From Acanthochromis polyacanthus (Eukaryota; Chordata; Actinopteri; Pomacentridae): a stretch of 64,000 nt of DNA. Positions 24,300 to 35,025 of the stretch are shown in pieces (position 1 is the first letter of the stretch; each line of letters begins with the position of its first letter). Location of the stretch: NCBI RefSeq assembly GCF_021347895.1, contig NC_067120.1, positions 23,111,361 to 23,175,360 of the forward strand, in the 5' to 3' direction. Below the pieces are notes generated by a model. It worked only from the letters and a program-made list of their open reading frames with translations. It had not been told where the DNA came from and ran no database searches. Both the position numbers and the translations under genes were made by a program.

Positions 24300-25090
24300 A
24301 AAGTATGCATACTCTTGGAACCAGAATCTCGCATTGTCCAATTCAGCTGATGTTTCAGCTTTTTCTTGCATGTACAGTCTGTTTCAAATTCTCTCACAAC
24401 ATTATAATGTGATTCCTTTCTGGGCTTTGACCAGGGCCTTCCTTAACTCTCCATTTCTCCTTTTTTAGCCATTCCTTGGTGGATTTTCTTGTGTGCTTTA
24501 GAGAAATTATTAAAGTAATTCAGCCAGTGACTGCAAATGAGCCATAAACCATAACATTTCCAGCGCCATGTTTCTCAGTCGGCTTGAGGTTCTTCTCTTG
24601 TAAAGCAGCCTTTGGTTTGCCTTTAACACCTCTACTGTTCCTGTGGCCAAACTATTTTATCTTTGATTCTTCTGTCCAGAGTACATTGCTCTAAAAGGCT
24701 TGTTCTTAACTTTTACTTTCATTGGCAAACTGTAGTTTGTTCTTTTTGGACAGCAAAGGCCTTTTTCTCGTATGCCATCCATGGAGGTCAGATTTGTTCA
24801 ATCAAAAAACGCAGACACTGACGTCCACAGATGCAAGAGTTGCCTGCAGATCCTGGGAGGAAATTCTGGAGTTCTTATAGGCATCTTTGAAAAGACTCAT
24901 AGGAATCAATAACCTCTCATTCTGAAGACATTAGAGAGTCCTTTATATCTTTGGATGATTACACCACACACTTGAACAGCAAAGAGGGCAGCAGATTTTA
25001 GAAGTCAGAAGTCTAAGTGAGACAAGTTTCACCTGTCACTGTACAAACACTATTGATGTACACCTAATCTGGAACCCCTGATTCTAATAT
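24300..25090 (-). pseudogene. Tc1-like transposase remnant, multiply stopped
   Basis: On the minus strand, 24540-24690 decodes to a line with Val-Leu-Trp-Thr-Glu-Glu-Ser-Lys-Ile-Lys, a stop, Phe-Gly-His-Arg-Asn, and then Glu-Lys-His-Gly-Ala-Gly-Asn-Val-Met-Val-Tyr-Gly. In Tc1 transposases this is the first catalytic block (normally W-[ST]-D-E) followed by the KHGGG-[NS]-[IV]-M-[VF]-W-G motif. The catalytic Asp is Glu here (GAC to GAA type change) and two stops interrupt the block. Upstream and downstream frames are eroded. No inverted ends could be placed, so the boundaries are approximate. Confidence 0.68.
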
Positions 25091-26327
25091 TACTGATACG
25101 ATATTGTGATAAATTTAGGATTGTACTTACTCTATCCATGTGACAGTGTGTGTGTGTTTTGTAATTTTAAGAAAGTCACTAATTACCATGGGATGCTGTT
25201 ATGTATTCACCTGACTTTATATCCGATGTTTTTTGTTTTTGTTTTTCTTAAATGAAAACTGCTGCCTGCCTCGAAACAAGGAGAAGGAGAAACTGAATCA
25301 TACCACACAGCAGCGGAAGTGCTGTTAATTCTCTGCAGGTTTGTGTCTTCTATTACTAGCAGTTGTTTGATTTACTGTAATGTTCTTGTTATTTTTATGG
25401 GCAAGAGGAACAAAGAATATGCTGGAAAACATCCCCAGTCTGGTTGTGAACCAGATGTTACTGCTGTCACGTATGTATTTTAGACTTGCAGGCTGCAGTG
25501 ACACAATTGAATATATTCACAGAGCTTAAATAATGCTGAGAAATACCTTAGGGATAGTGAGTGGAATTTTAAAAGAGGAATTTCTGTAGAGAACTGTAAA
25601 CTACTGGATTTTTACTGCAAGCTTGATGTTACACCTACTTCTACTCAAGTTCCTGAGTACTGCTTCTGCCGCTGCACATTTCATTGCTTTTCATCACCCT
25701 TACCTCCTTTCAGTGTCTTAAATTTTGATTGATATGCTGTAGCACCCCCAAGTTGAGCACATTCCTTCAAATGAAATGCTTGAAAACACAGCTTCTGTCA
25801 AGTCAGTGTTAATAGCAAGGTTCAGTGTGCAGTAGCCCCAAAACTGTTTCAGAAATTCTGACTACACCTGCACAATGAAAAATATTTCGACATCTGTCAA
25901 GCTTCAATATTCTTGAGCACAGAACATAAAACTTTTAAGGTAACCGGTGTGGTGTTAAGCAAATTTGGAGATTCCTGCAAGTTGAAGTGACGTTTGAGAT
26001 CCAGTGCTGGGTCACAACTATCCAAAAGATAATCTATGAGCTTTAAACTTTGACGATTAGTCAAGGAGTGCAAGAGTACTTCATTTTGATGCAGGAAGTG
26101 GTATCTTAAACAGTATTTCTCATCGAATATCCATTTATTTTTCTAGATTAAGGTGCCGCTTGAGTGACATGACTTTCCTGTAAAGCATTTGATTAGAATG
26201 CAGCAGTGATACAAAATTGTGCAAAGAGAAGAAAACTACAAGTGAGGAGTATCATTCTTCCGTATAATTGTAGGAGGCTTCGCTTGTGCAGTGATCCACT
26301 TATTGGGCAGCTGAGAAAGCAAGAAAA
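25091..26327. other. Unassigned sequence
   Basis: No gene, transposon end or strong repeat recognised; a short GT run lies near 25147. Confidence 0.4.
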
Positions 26328-26914
26328 GCACTCAGAGAGTGCAGTACTCCACCAAAGCTGTTCATTTTATTAGTTACCGATGATCAGAATTCCCGGCAAC
26401 ATAGAATGTGGCCAAATAATATAAACGTAACCTCTTGCTGAGCAGAGGCATGTATTATGCATGTGTACGTTATGTACGGATAATGAATTGTGTGACCTAA
26501 ATTTGTAACGGGCGACAGGAATTGATGGGACTCAGAAACACCCCCACGATTTAATGAATTGTTTCTTGTGTCATTTCTGACAGATAGGTCCGCACTGGTT
26601 GATTTGTAGTAGGATCGCAATCATGTGATCATCAGCAGGCAGCTGAGATAGTGTTCACTTGTTGTCATAGTTACAGTGACGCCATGCTGCTATCTCACGA
26701 TGATACAGAAATCTTGAACAAGTCCGTGGTTCCAGACTATAAGTCACATCACTGCCAAAATCTAATCAGTTGGTCCTTGTGTCATTTCTTACCTTCCCTG
26801 AGAATTTCATCCAAATCAGTTGGTCTGTTTTAGAGTAATTTTGCTAATAGACAGACAGACAGACAAATCAATGCCGATCATCACATAATTCCGCTGCGTT
26901 CCTTGGCGGAGTAA
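26328..26914. repeat. Interspersed repeat, copy 1 (partner at 51835-52371)
   Basis: This segment aligns end to end with 51835-52371. Shared landmarks, in the same order, are GTGTACGT..ATGTACGGATA, GTTACAGTGAC, CAGACTATAAG, TTGGTCCTTGTGTCATTTCT and a GACAGACAGACA-type run. It starts near GTACTCCACCAAAGCTG and ends CTTGGCGGAGTAATA, an imperfect inverted pair (TACTCCGCCAAG type), so it may be a TIR transposon derivative. No protein is recognisable; the frames of 60 and 78 codons inside are not conserved between the copies. Confidence 0.75.
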
Positions 26915-28247
26915 TAATGTCTTTGCCAGCTCTGCTCTATAACACTTTACTTTTAATTTTGAATGTCACCTTTAGTCTGTAAGTCTTTCCCTGACTTTCC
27001 CCAACTGTGCACTAAGAGCACCGGATACATAATATAAATGTGCCAGATGACAACCGCTAACATAAACTGACAGATTCTACTCAGACATCTTCAGGATTAA
27101 GCTGCAGTTCATTGAATTCATTATTTAGCCGCTGGCCTGCATCACGTAAAATAAGCTTAAAAATGTAAAATACCCAATCCTGCAACACTTGATGATGAAT
27201 TGCATAATTTTATTTGTTTTGAAATCTTTTGCACAGTTAGAAATGATACTAAATTTATAATGCAAGTTCTAGCCAGTCAGTTGATATAACTTCTGCTTAC
27301 TGTACATTTATTTATTGTTACGGTTATTAAAATTTCTGAAAGTCTTTGACATTTTAGGTATTTTTTTTAGTTCATTCATTGAAAAAACTGAATTACTTCT
27401 TGTCATTGCTGAACCTTTACACTTTTTTGTGAGGATGCTTTTACTGTGTGTACAGCAGCTCTGAAACTCAGTGTGGCTGTAGGTCTGACACCCAGACGAA
27501 TGTTCAGATATACTTTGACCTGTGGTATTTGAGGACATCCAGTATATGATGCGGCTGCTTAACATCTAGTCAGATAAATGATGAACGTCAGAATAAAATT
27601 GTTGTGTTTCAGAAGGTGAATCTGATCTGTCAAACTCTTTGGCAGTGGAAAAAACAAACCAGAAGCTTTTGAACAACTCTGTCTGGATTCTGTTTCACAG
27701 AATACTGAGGCCAATAACACACACACAAATTTAAGAAAATTACAATGTCATGTTTAGGGAAGATTAAAAGTCTTTTGGAAACAAGACTAAATAATCATTT
27801 CCAGCATGAGATGCACTTAGTTATTACATGAAAGGAGCTCATCTTGATTTATCTCAGTGAGAAACTTAGTATTTTTTTCAGCTCAGGCTGGCAGTACAGA
27901 AACAAATATTTGATCATGCTGACATATGACATTATGATGTAATTATTAATTATTATAATATTTTAAATTTATGTTTGCTGTGTTTAAGAGTAATGGCCAA
28001 TTCATACTGCATCTCTCATTTATCAAATATGATCACTGGGCAAATTTAAAACTTCTGCAGTCGATAAAACTGGTCCTATTGGACTCACATAACTCATAAT
28101 GTCAAAATCAAAAATTTGTACTTTTTGGAAGCAGAATGAAATTTTTCCAGAGAAGAACAAAGGGCACTTGAGGATTATAAAACTGTGAATAGACAATCAA
28201 AATGGGTAATTTGTGTCACATGTAGTGTGACTTCAGTGACCGCAGTC
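26915..28247. other. Unassigned sequence
   Basis: No gene recognised. The 85-codon minus frame at 27308-27565 has no recognisable similarity. Confidence 0.4.
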
Positions 28248-28475
28248 GTCTTCTTCTTTTCCTTTCGGCTTTTCCCTTCATAGTGGGGCAGATTGCTGTA
28301 ACAATATTTCACTTGGTGATACAAGCACCATATTTGGCACACAGGTGCTTCAGAACTTACTCTCTTGGAAAAGTACGTTATCCACTTGAAAATACAAAAT
28401 GGCCACCATTGTTAAAGATGGCCGCCATTCAAAGCGGTTTAAACGGTGTTTGAACTATTTTTTGATTAAATAGTC

Positions 28476-29816
28476 CTATTTTGATGGTCTATACATCAAA
28501 ATATATGTTTTTGAGTGTGAGAAGTCCGATTCTGCATTTAGAATATCAAAATTACTGAATACTATGATGATACAATGGGGATTACACTTTACTGATATAT
28601 AGGGTAATGTCGGTGGAATGGCATCATAAGACCTTTGCTTCCGAGCAAACAAGTCCAGTCTTGCCTCGTCCAGCTTGCCTGTAGTACTGTGCTTGTCATA
28701 CATGGTGATGACAAACTTTTCAAGGATGTTGATGTCTGCATCATTTATGATAGGTGGGTATTGACTGAGCTTTTTGAAGACAGGGCTCACTTCAGGGCAA
28801 ACCTCCCATGCTTGCCATGCAGTTTTCTTGCCTTTACCACGAAAAGCTGACACAACATCGCAGCCAGTGAAGGCCTGAAAGAACAACATGCCACTGGATT
28901 TCTCTGGGCCAAGATTCACCACCATATCATGAATTGGCAACCACCTAATGGACAGACCCTGGCCAAATTCTATCCAAATAATTTCTAAGCCTGCATCCTG
29001 AAGAGTCGCAAAAACACTGACTGCAACAACAAGGATATCTGTGTCGCATGCCTTAATCAACACAGATTTCACCTCTTGATTGGCTGCATGAAGAGCATGT
29101 GTGAAGATTCTGGAGTCAGCTTCTTCGTGGTTGCAAGGACTTAAGTTTTCAAGGTTGATGGGTTTATTTGAAAGCACCTGCTCTCCTTTGGTCACAACTA
29201 CGACATTGTTGGGACACAGGGTTACTATCTTATCAGCTAGGAACCCAAAGAGCTCAGTCTTGTTGTCGCTGTCTCGCAGGAAGCTTTTCCAGTTGGGTGG
29301 TACTTTGTTTTTTTCTGTCACTCTACGTCGACCTCCCTTACCTCTCTTTGACCTTGTTTCAGCCTTGAGGCTTGAAGTCCAATAGGCATCAAAAACGACG
29401 TCTGTTCGCCCATACTTTGACGAGTATGTCTGGATCTTTGGAACTACATCTTGAACAGCATATTCCTCATTCCTCATTTTGACCTGAGATGCCAACTCAT
29501 ACTGGTTGACTAACTGGCTAACTTCTGGTCCAGACACCATCCACCGCCTCAGTGCAGATGGATCCTCAGTAAGTCCAATGGCACCACCATCACCTTTAAC
29601 AACTGCATTGGCCTGTCCGTGAGCTTGATCAATGGCTAAGCCTGAGAACTCCCTGTGAGTCTTGTGGACCACAAACTTTCCCAGCTGAAATTCATTAAAC
29701 ACCTGAGGGTGAGTTTGCTCCAAAGAAACCATGTCTCTGAGGTGGATGGGTAACCATCGAGCATTGTTATTTGCAAAGAAGAAGGGGATTAAGGCAGATA
29801 GTGCTTGGCAATACAA
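28476..29816 (-). pseudogene. Transposon protein, C-terminal part with FEN/XPG-like nuclease signature (446 codons, no ATG start)
   Basis: The first 110 residues finish the transposase-like core (Ala-Arg-Trp-Leu-Pro-Ile-His-Leu-Arg-Asp-Met, 19-29; Ile-Asp-Gln-Ala-His-Gly-Gln-Ala-Asn, 62-70; Arg-Arg-Trp-Met, 90-93). After a basic stretch (156-170) come three acidic motifs in the order seen in flap endonucleases: His-Glu-Glu-Ala-Asp (230-234), Cys-Asp-Thr-Asp-Ile-Leu (257-262) and Thr-Gly-Cys-Asp (317-320), the last followed by Phe-Arg-Gly-Lys-Gly-Lys, which resembles the helix-hairpin-helix of FEN1/XPG. These suggest a PIN-fold nuclease with its metal ligands intact. The product begins at a frameshift junction and its tail after residue 403 departs from the pattern I expect, so the protein is truncated at both ends. 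A long in-frame internal deletion near residue 120 is possible. Confidence 0.7.
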
Positions 29817-31339
29817 GGTGAAGTCTCTCTGAAAGATCTGACCAACGAGAAAACCGTCAATTCCATTGACAACACAAGCTCCCAGAATTGAAACTGAGGA
29901 CTCTCCTGTCTGCGTGTCTCACACCAGTCATTGAAATTCAGGGTTCCTTCATTCTCCTCTGCACAATGATACTCATATGCCTCCTTTTGGAGCATGTGGA
30001 GACAGCATGCTGTAACTTGGTGCATGTGGCATGTTCTTGTGACACTTGAAGCAGAAAGAAAGGAGTCAGCTGTTCCAGAAGAAGCCACCCCAGCCTCCAC
30101 AAGAGCACCTGTCCACCCACTACTCTGAAGCATGGTCCCAAGTGATCTGAATGCAGCCATCTCTATGTGGAGACCCCCAAACATTACCACAAATTTGTCC
30201 TCACCATACAGGTCAGGCCAGTGCCACTGGACTTGTTTAGCAAGAGCATAAATGGGCTGGTCTGCAGTCATCACGGGAACTTGGTCTGGGTTGAGGTGTG
30301 CAATAGCATCCCTGATTTTGTTCATGGAATGCCTCACTGTGGCAACAGAATGGGCCTCATCACGAAGAAGGGGCAATAGTGAGGTAATGCTCACTTCAAA
30401 GTCAAGACCTCGCTTCTTCCCTGTGTGGTGGGCTGACCAAGTGATGTTAACCTCATCACCCACTTCTTGTGTGAGGCTAACCTTATGTAGCCATTCGTAT
30501 TCATTTGTCAGGGGGAGACTTGACAGAGAGTCATATGTGACATTGCCCTTGGGTGGGGATGGATTCTTTTTTGTAAAGAAAGCAGGATGGACGTTTGTGT
30601 AGGAATCAGGAAGTTCCGGGACTTTCTTTACATTGCTGTTCTTAATTAGAATTGGTTCTCGACCTTTACCTTGATTTTCTGATGTTGTATGTTGGAAGAT
30701 GGGTTGGAAGATGGAGATGCTGGTTCCATGAAATGATGAAGTCGCAGTTGTTGATGAAGGATTATGATCGATGTTGTCCATTGCACTTGTGCAGAAGAGG
30801 CCTTTCCTCAGTTTGGGGGGACAAACCACACCTTCTTCAATGTATCTGTTTACAACTGCATCTCCCAACTGAGCTGATATGTCAAGTACTCGATCATATG
30901 GAATACTAAGACCATGTTCATGAAGCATTTCCACAAGATGTCTCTTTCTGGTCTTAGCATGAACAGACATCCCTATGTAGACTGGAAATGGGGTTTCTCT
31001 GTCTCTGGAATGTCTTTGTGTGGCAGCACCTTCTTTGTACTTGGCGAAGCAGTTGTACTGAAGGAGCTGAGCCATTGCCAGGTCAGTTGTAGTCGCTCCA
31101 AACCTAAGCTGAGATTTTATGTCAGCCCCATGCTCAATCATAGATACAAACTGAAGCAAAGCTGGAGGCAAGGAATCATACACTGAACTCTCATAGATAT
31201 TGCCCTCAAACTTATACTTGTGTTTGACCATGTGCCTGCGCAATATCTCAGCAGCTTTGGCGAGAATAATGGCGTCAGTATAGTATGATGCTTCTGACAA
31301 GACTGGACCAACATCTTTTTCAAATGCCAGAAGTATATC
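29789..31339 (-). pseudogene. Transposon protein, central transposase-like part (about 516 codons, no ATG start)
   Basis: The middle fragment continues directly after the TGA at 31340-31342 with Asp-Ile-Leu-Leu-Ala-Phe-Glu-Lys-Asp, so it lacks its own natural start. Landmarks (numbered from Leu31300 as 1) are Val-His-Ala-Lys-Thr-Arg-Lys-Arg (113-120), Asp-Asn-Ile-Asp-His-Asn-Pro (175-181), Met-Thr-Ala-Asp-Gln-Pro (344-349), Met-Phe-Gly-Gly-Leu-His-Ile-Glu-Met (373-381) and Ala-Ser-Ser-Gly-Thr-Ala-Asp-Ser-Phe (406-414). I recall this set from large uncharacterised proteins common in fish and cnidarian genomes. The acidic residues could belong to an RNase H-like DDE core, but I cannot assign the triad. 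The frame ends at 29789, where it overlaps the next fragment by 28 bases in a different frame, which marks a frameshift after Phe-Arg-Glu. Confidence 0.7.
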
Positions 31340-32054
31340 TCACCCTTTCTTGTAGGCTACCAGTCCAGGTATCTCTGCCAAAAGCTGCCAGAAGTTCAGA
31401 GAACACCAAAGGAAAGGCTTCCTTTTCTTGAGACGACTGAAGTCTTTCTTTGTTTTCCGCTGCAGTATGTGCCCTCTCTCTGTTATACAGGGCTATTAAG
31501 CAAGAGCAGTGGTATTTAAGTTCCAGGGCCACCACATCTCCACCACTCAATAAAGCCAGAAGCTTACCATCATTAAGTTTACGAGCGGATTCATTGAGCC
31601 TCTCATTTAGCTGCATGGTCATGGCTTGTCGCAGCTCTGATGTTGGTTCCATTTTTTCACATAACAAACACTGCTGCTTTTCAATGCTAGTCCTTCGCAT
31701 TTTTGAGTGTCCTTGACCTGGATCATTCTGAATTTGAGCTGCTCTTTTTGTGGCACGCTCGAGTTTGCAGTTGCTAAACATTTGGCGACAATTTTGGTGA
31801 TACTTGGCACTGTTTCGCCTCAATGTATCCTCAATACCACCTCCATCATCCAATCTGGATGGGTCTAACCTGATGGGTAAGAGGTTGATTGCCTGAAATT
31901 GTGGTATGTTTTTGGCTATCATTGAATACCCATCAGAACTGAAGTCATAATGGGTAGGGGGCGACTTCAACTCCTCTTTTGTATCTGTCTGACAGAGGCA
32001 ACACTTCTTCCAGTCAGTTTTTGTAGCGCAACTCAATGGATTGTTGGCGGACAT
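31320..32054 (-). pseudogene. Transposon protein, N-terminal part with two zinc-binding-like modules (244 codons)
   Basis: This is the first fragment of the transposon gene, starting with an ATG 910 bp inside the right end. It holds two similar modules of the pattern Cys-x2-Cys ... Tyr-His-x2-Cys: C18/C21 with H86/C89, and C129/C132 with H182/C185. Such paired modules suggest zinc binding and probably DNA binding. A basic stretch lies between them (about residues 98-125). The end is abnormal. The frame runs out at 31320, while the neighbouring frame resumes with Leu-Val-Ala-Tyr-Lys-Lys-Gly before an in-frame TGA at 31340-31342. A deletion with frame change near residue 226 is therefore likely. 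It is not expected to be functional. Confidence 0.7.
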
Positions 32055-32963
32055 CGTGTTATATGGTTAAAGGCCGAGGGGTTATCCTTTTACCACCCAA
32101 CCATACAAGACATCAAAGCACATTGAACTATGGGATGCAACTAGGTTCAAGCATCTGGTGCCCTACACCTAGCCCGATCGTTCATCCAGTACCATTTAAG
32201 TCCCGTGCGATCTGTACACCATCCAGGTAACTGAAGCCCCCGTTACCCTTGGCTCGGTTCTCCTTTACTGGCACATCCTGTAAATTCAGGTGCGGCTATC
32301 TAACTACAAAACTACAATTAACTAAACTTCTAGTTGAGATATATACAGGGGCTTATTAGATAGCATTTGGGACACTCAAGTATACTAAAACTACAGTGAG
32401 TACACCACGACAACGGTTAGTAAACTACAACTACAGCTAGTACACTACAAGCTGACACTGAACCCCATGCTGAGTCTCACAGCAGTGATGTCACCAGTGT
32501 GCCCTGGTTGTGCTTTGACATGGCTCATAAAATATTACACACCAATAGAGCCTGACCACAGCATTTCAATGAATGATCATGGATGTCTGCCTTCAACTTA
32601 ATGCAATATCTGTTATCAAACAGCTTCTGAAACCCCTAATTTTCAGTCACGTTATTGCCACCATTTTAAAACGGGTGGCCATATTGGAACTTAATTTACA
32701 CCATTGAGTTTTTCCAGTCAGAATACATTCATTTTGATGTTTGGATCATGAACACGTTTCTGTTCATTAAAGTTCTACTTCGAAAACCATTTCTTTGCAT
32801 TTAAGGAGGCGGCCATCTTGAAAACTGGTGGCCATCTTGGATTTTCAGCTGGATAACGTACTTTTCTTAAAATGCACATCCTAAACATCATTTGTGTCAA
32901 ATTTGGTGCTTGTATCACCAAGTAAAAGATTCTTATGGAATACTGAATTAATCTGCCCCACTA

Positions 32964-33377
32964 TCAGGGGTCGCCACAGTGAATCAGTTGCCTCCATCTA
33001 ACCCTGTCTGCTGCATCCTCTTTTCTCACACCATCTACCTTCATGTCCTCTTTAACCACATCCATAAACCTCCTCTTTGGTCTTCCTCTAGGCCTCCTGC
33101 CTGGCAGTGGGAAACTCAGCATCCTTCTACCAATATATTTACTTTCTCTCCTCTGGACATGTCCGAACCTCAGTCTGGCCTCTCTGACTTTATCTCCAAA
33201 GCCTCTAACATGTGCTGTCCCTCTGATGTACTCATTCTTGATCCTATCCATCCTGGTCACTCCCAAAGAGAGCCTCAGCATCTTCAGTTCTGCTACCTCC
33301 AGCTCTGCCTCCTGTCTTTTCCCCAGGGACACTGTCTCCAGACCAAACAACATGGCTGGTCTCAGTGAATCCCACAA
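32964..33377 (-). pseudogene. RTE LINE ORF2 C-terminus (137 codons)
   Basis: The minus frame contains Ala-Glu-Leu-Lys-Met-Leu-Arg, Gly-Val-Thr-Arg-Met-Asp-Arg-Ile-Lys-Asn-Glu-Tyr-Ile-Arg-Gly and Gly-Arg-Arg-Pro-Arg-Gly-Arg-Pro-Lys-Arg-Arg-Phe-Met-Asp, followed by Asp-Arg-Val-Arg-Trp-Arg. This is the standard region after the RT domain in RTE-clade LINEs. The last codons, Cys-Gly-Asp-Pro-stop, lie at the 3' end of the coding region. The segment is open throughout, but it starts inside the protein because of 5' truncation and so encodes no enzyme. Its stop codon sits just beside the insertion site of the transposon at 28281-32963. Confidence 0.85.
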
Positions 33378-33455
33378 TATAACTTGTGAAACACTAGATC
33401 CTGCTCTGAAGACTTATATGGTATGCAGCTCTTTGCACTTATCAGTTGCTCATTG
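33378..33455. other. Short spacer between LINE and solo LTR
   Basis: Unassigned; it ends with the first copy of the CATTG target duplication (33451-33455) of the solo LTR. Confidence 0.5.
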
Positions 33456-34004
33456 TGTCACGCCCTTCTTGATGCAGCGAGCCGGCTCGTTAACTTCATG
33501 ACGAGCAGCTGCGCTCTCAGTAATCATTAATCAGTGCTGCATAAAGTCTAACTCTGAACTCTACTCAGCGCTGCATCATTCGACCACTCACCCTGCCAAT
33601 GACTGACTCCACCATATCCTGCAATCTGTTCTTCGTCTCCTGCACGTTGCTCCCTGAACTCTGTTTCCTCCATGGATTACCTTGTCGGTTCCCCTGCCAT
33701 CATCTCACTCCCCTCCTCGGCTCTGTCTGTTCTGCCCCTCTTCCGCCCGTCAGACACTGGACAACCTCTGGACATTCTGTAAGTCACCTTTCCCCGTAGT
33801 TTAGTTTAGTTTTATGTTTGTTTACCTCGGCCTTTGGGTCCGCCCTTGGTTTAGTTTAGTTTATTTTCTCCTCCCCGTTGATTTCCTCCTGCCTCCGTTA
33901 TTAAGAGTTCTCCTGTTCATACATTCTTATTTTAATTAAATCATTATTAATTTCACCCACCTGTCTGTGCCTGCTGCTTGGGTTCTACACGCCAGTTCGT
34001 GACA
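33456..34004 (+). mobile_element. Solo LTR of a Ty3/gypsy-type retrotransposon (549 bp)
   Basis: The segment begins TGTCACGCCC and ends GTTCGTGACA, with inverted termini TGTCACG/CGTGACA. CATTG is present on both sides (33451-33455 and 34005-34009), an exact 5-bp target duplication. The 3' part (GCTTGGGTTCTACACGCC) resembles the U5 ends of fish gypsy elements, which gives plus orientation. No primer-binding site or internal sequence remains. It could belong to the same broad group as the gypsy pol at 61395-64000, whose LTR is outside the window. Confidence 0.88.
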
Positions 34005-34009
34005 CATTG

Positions 34010-35025
34010 CTGGAAGAAGTGATGGATGTGCTTGTAGCTGAACCACCATCTTGATCTGATTTTTCAGTAGAATAAAATGATGAAGTGCATTTCACATCTT
34101 ATGACACCTTCAGCTTTCAGTCATCAGAGCCAAGATAACTGACATTATTGAAACAGGCCATAAGAGTGATGTTTCTAGTTTAGATTTCCCACTGATGTAG
34201 TATGTTTAGGGTATTTTGTTTTTAGATTTTGCATTTGTTAGTCATGGTTAATGTGCACAGCACATAAATTTAATATCCGAGATTCACTGGAACTTTGGTT
34301 ATGATACTCCCATGTGGTCTAATCCATACTGCATGGGATTTTTTGTTTTGTTTTTTCAAACAGGGGGTTTCCTGTTTGGTTCTAAAAAAAACCAAAAAAA
34401 ACAAATCGACTAGAAAATGTTTGAACACAACTGAAGCTCTGTTCAGAAGATACCAAAGTGACTGGCAGATATATAACCTTGATATTAAAGCCATGCTGGG
34501 TGAATTAGAAGCTTGGAAAAAAAGTTATTAATGGCTACAAACAATGGCTCATTGAGGAAGGGGGAAATCATACTCGTGAAGTGATTCTGACCCATTTGTT
34601 CTCCAGTATAGTGAAATAGTAATGAGTCAACTTTTAAAAATCCTTATTAGCAATGGTGTCCGCAACACTATTTTGGCCATGTCTACCGTTGCACAAAAAT
34701 CAGATAAATGCAATGACAGCTCACGCTATGATGTCAAAGCCAAAGACTTCATTTTGCCTTGATAACCTGTCAAGACTGCCACTAGAGTTTCTGAATATCT
34801 CCAGTCTGGAAGGAGTTTTAAAAAAAAAATAATCAAAAAACAAAACTAGTCAGTGGCCTCAAACTGTGTTTGCATGTGGGTGGAAGTTTAAAAGACAAAA
34901 CGATGAATATCATGGGACAGAAAGATCAAATTAAAGGCAATGTGTGTGTATGGCTGATTGCAACTCTAAAAATGGCATCAAAGAAAGGAACAAAAATGCT
35001 CTCCATATGTAATATTTGCCACATA
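34010..35025. other. Unassigned sequence
   Basis: No gene recognised; frames of 60-78 codons on both strands near 34270-34530 overlap antisense and include homopolymer codons. Confidence 0.4.

Larger units (their letters stand above)
28281..32963 (-). mobile_element. 4.7-kb TIR DNA transposon, probably Academ superfamily, decayed
   Basis: Both ends read TAGTGGGGCAGATT inward (28281-28294; reverse complement 32950-32963). Further in, they share ACTTGGTGATACAAGCACCA (28311-28330; complement near 32904-32923), AGTACGTTATCCA and GATGGCC[AG]CC blocks over about 150 bp, so the inverted repeats are long but imperfect. The trinucleotide TCA flanks both sides (28278-28280, 32964-32966), a 3-bp duplication of one TCA in the RTE LINE. 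Three minus-strand frames (32054-31320, 31339-29789, 29816-28476) form one broken gene. A 3-bp duplication and a transposase combined with an XPG/FEN-like nuclease fit the Academ superfamily, in particular the nuclease-bearing lineage. That assignment rests on recollection and needs a search. Confidence 0.75.
28248..33377 (-). mobile_element. RTE-type LINE 3' end, split by a DNA transposon
   Basis: The LINE occupies 32967-33377 and, after a 4.7-kb insertion, 28248-28280. The two halves join naturally: the terminal GGCGACCCCTGA before the break continues into AGGGAAAAGCCGAAAGGAAA beyond it, the usual RTE 3' terminus ending in GAAGAAG. The copy is 5'-truncated near 33377, so EN and most of RT are absent. 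Confidence 0.82.

Noticed and set aside
29101..30602. Plus-strand frames of 66-116 codons across the transposon gene
   Set aside because: They are antisense to long minus-strand frames that have coherent motifs.
28281..32963. CACTA (EnSpm) assignment for the element with TAGTG/CACTA termini and 3-bp duplication
   Set aside because: The termini read TAGTG inward, the reverse of CACTA elements, and the protein motifs do not fit that superfamily.
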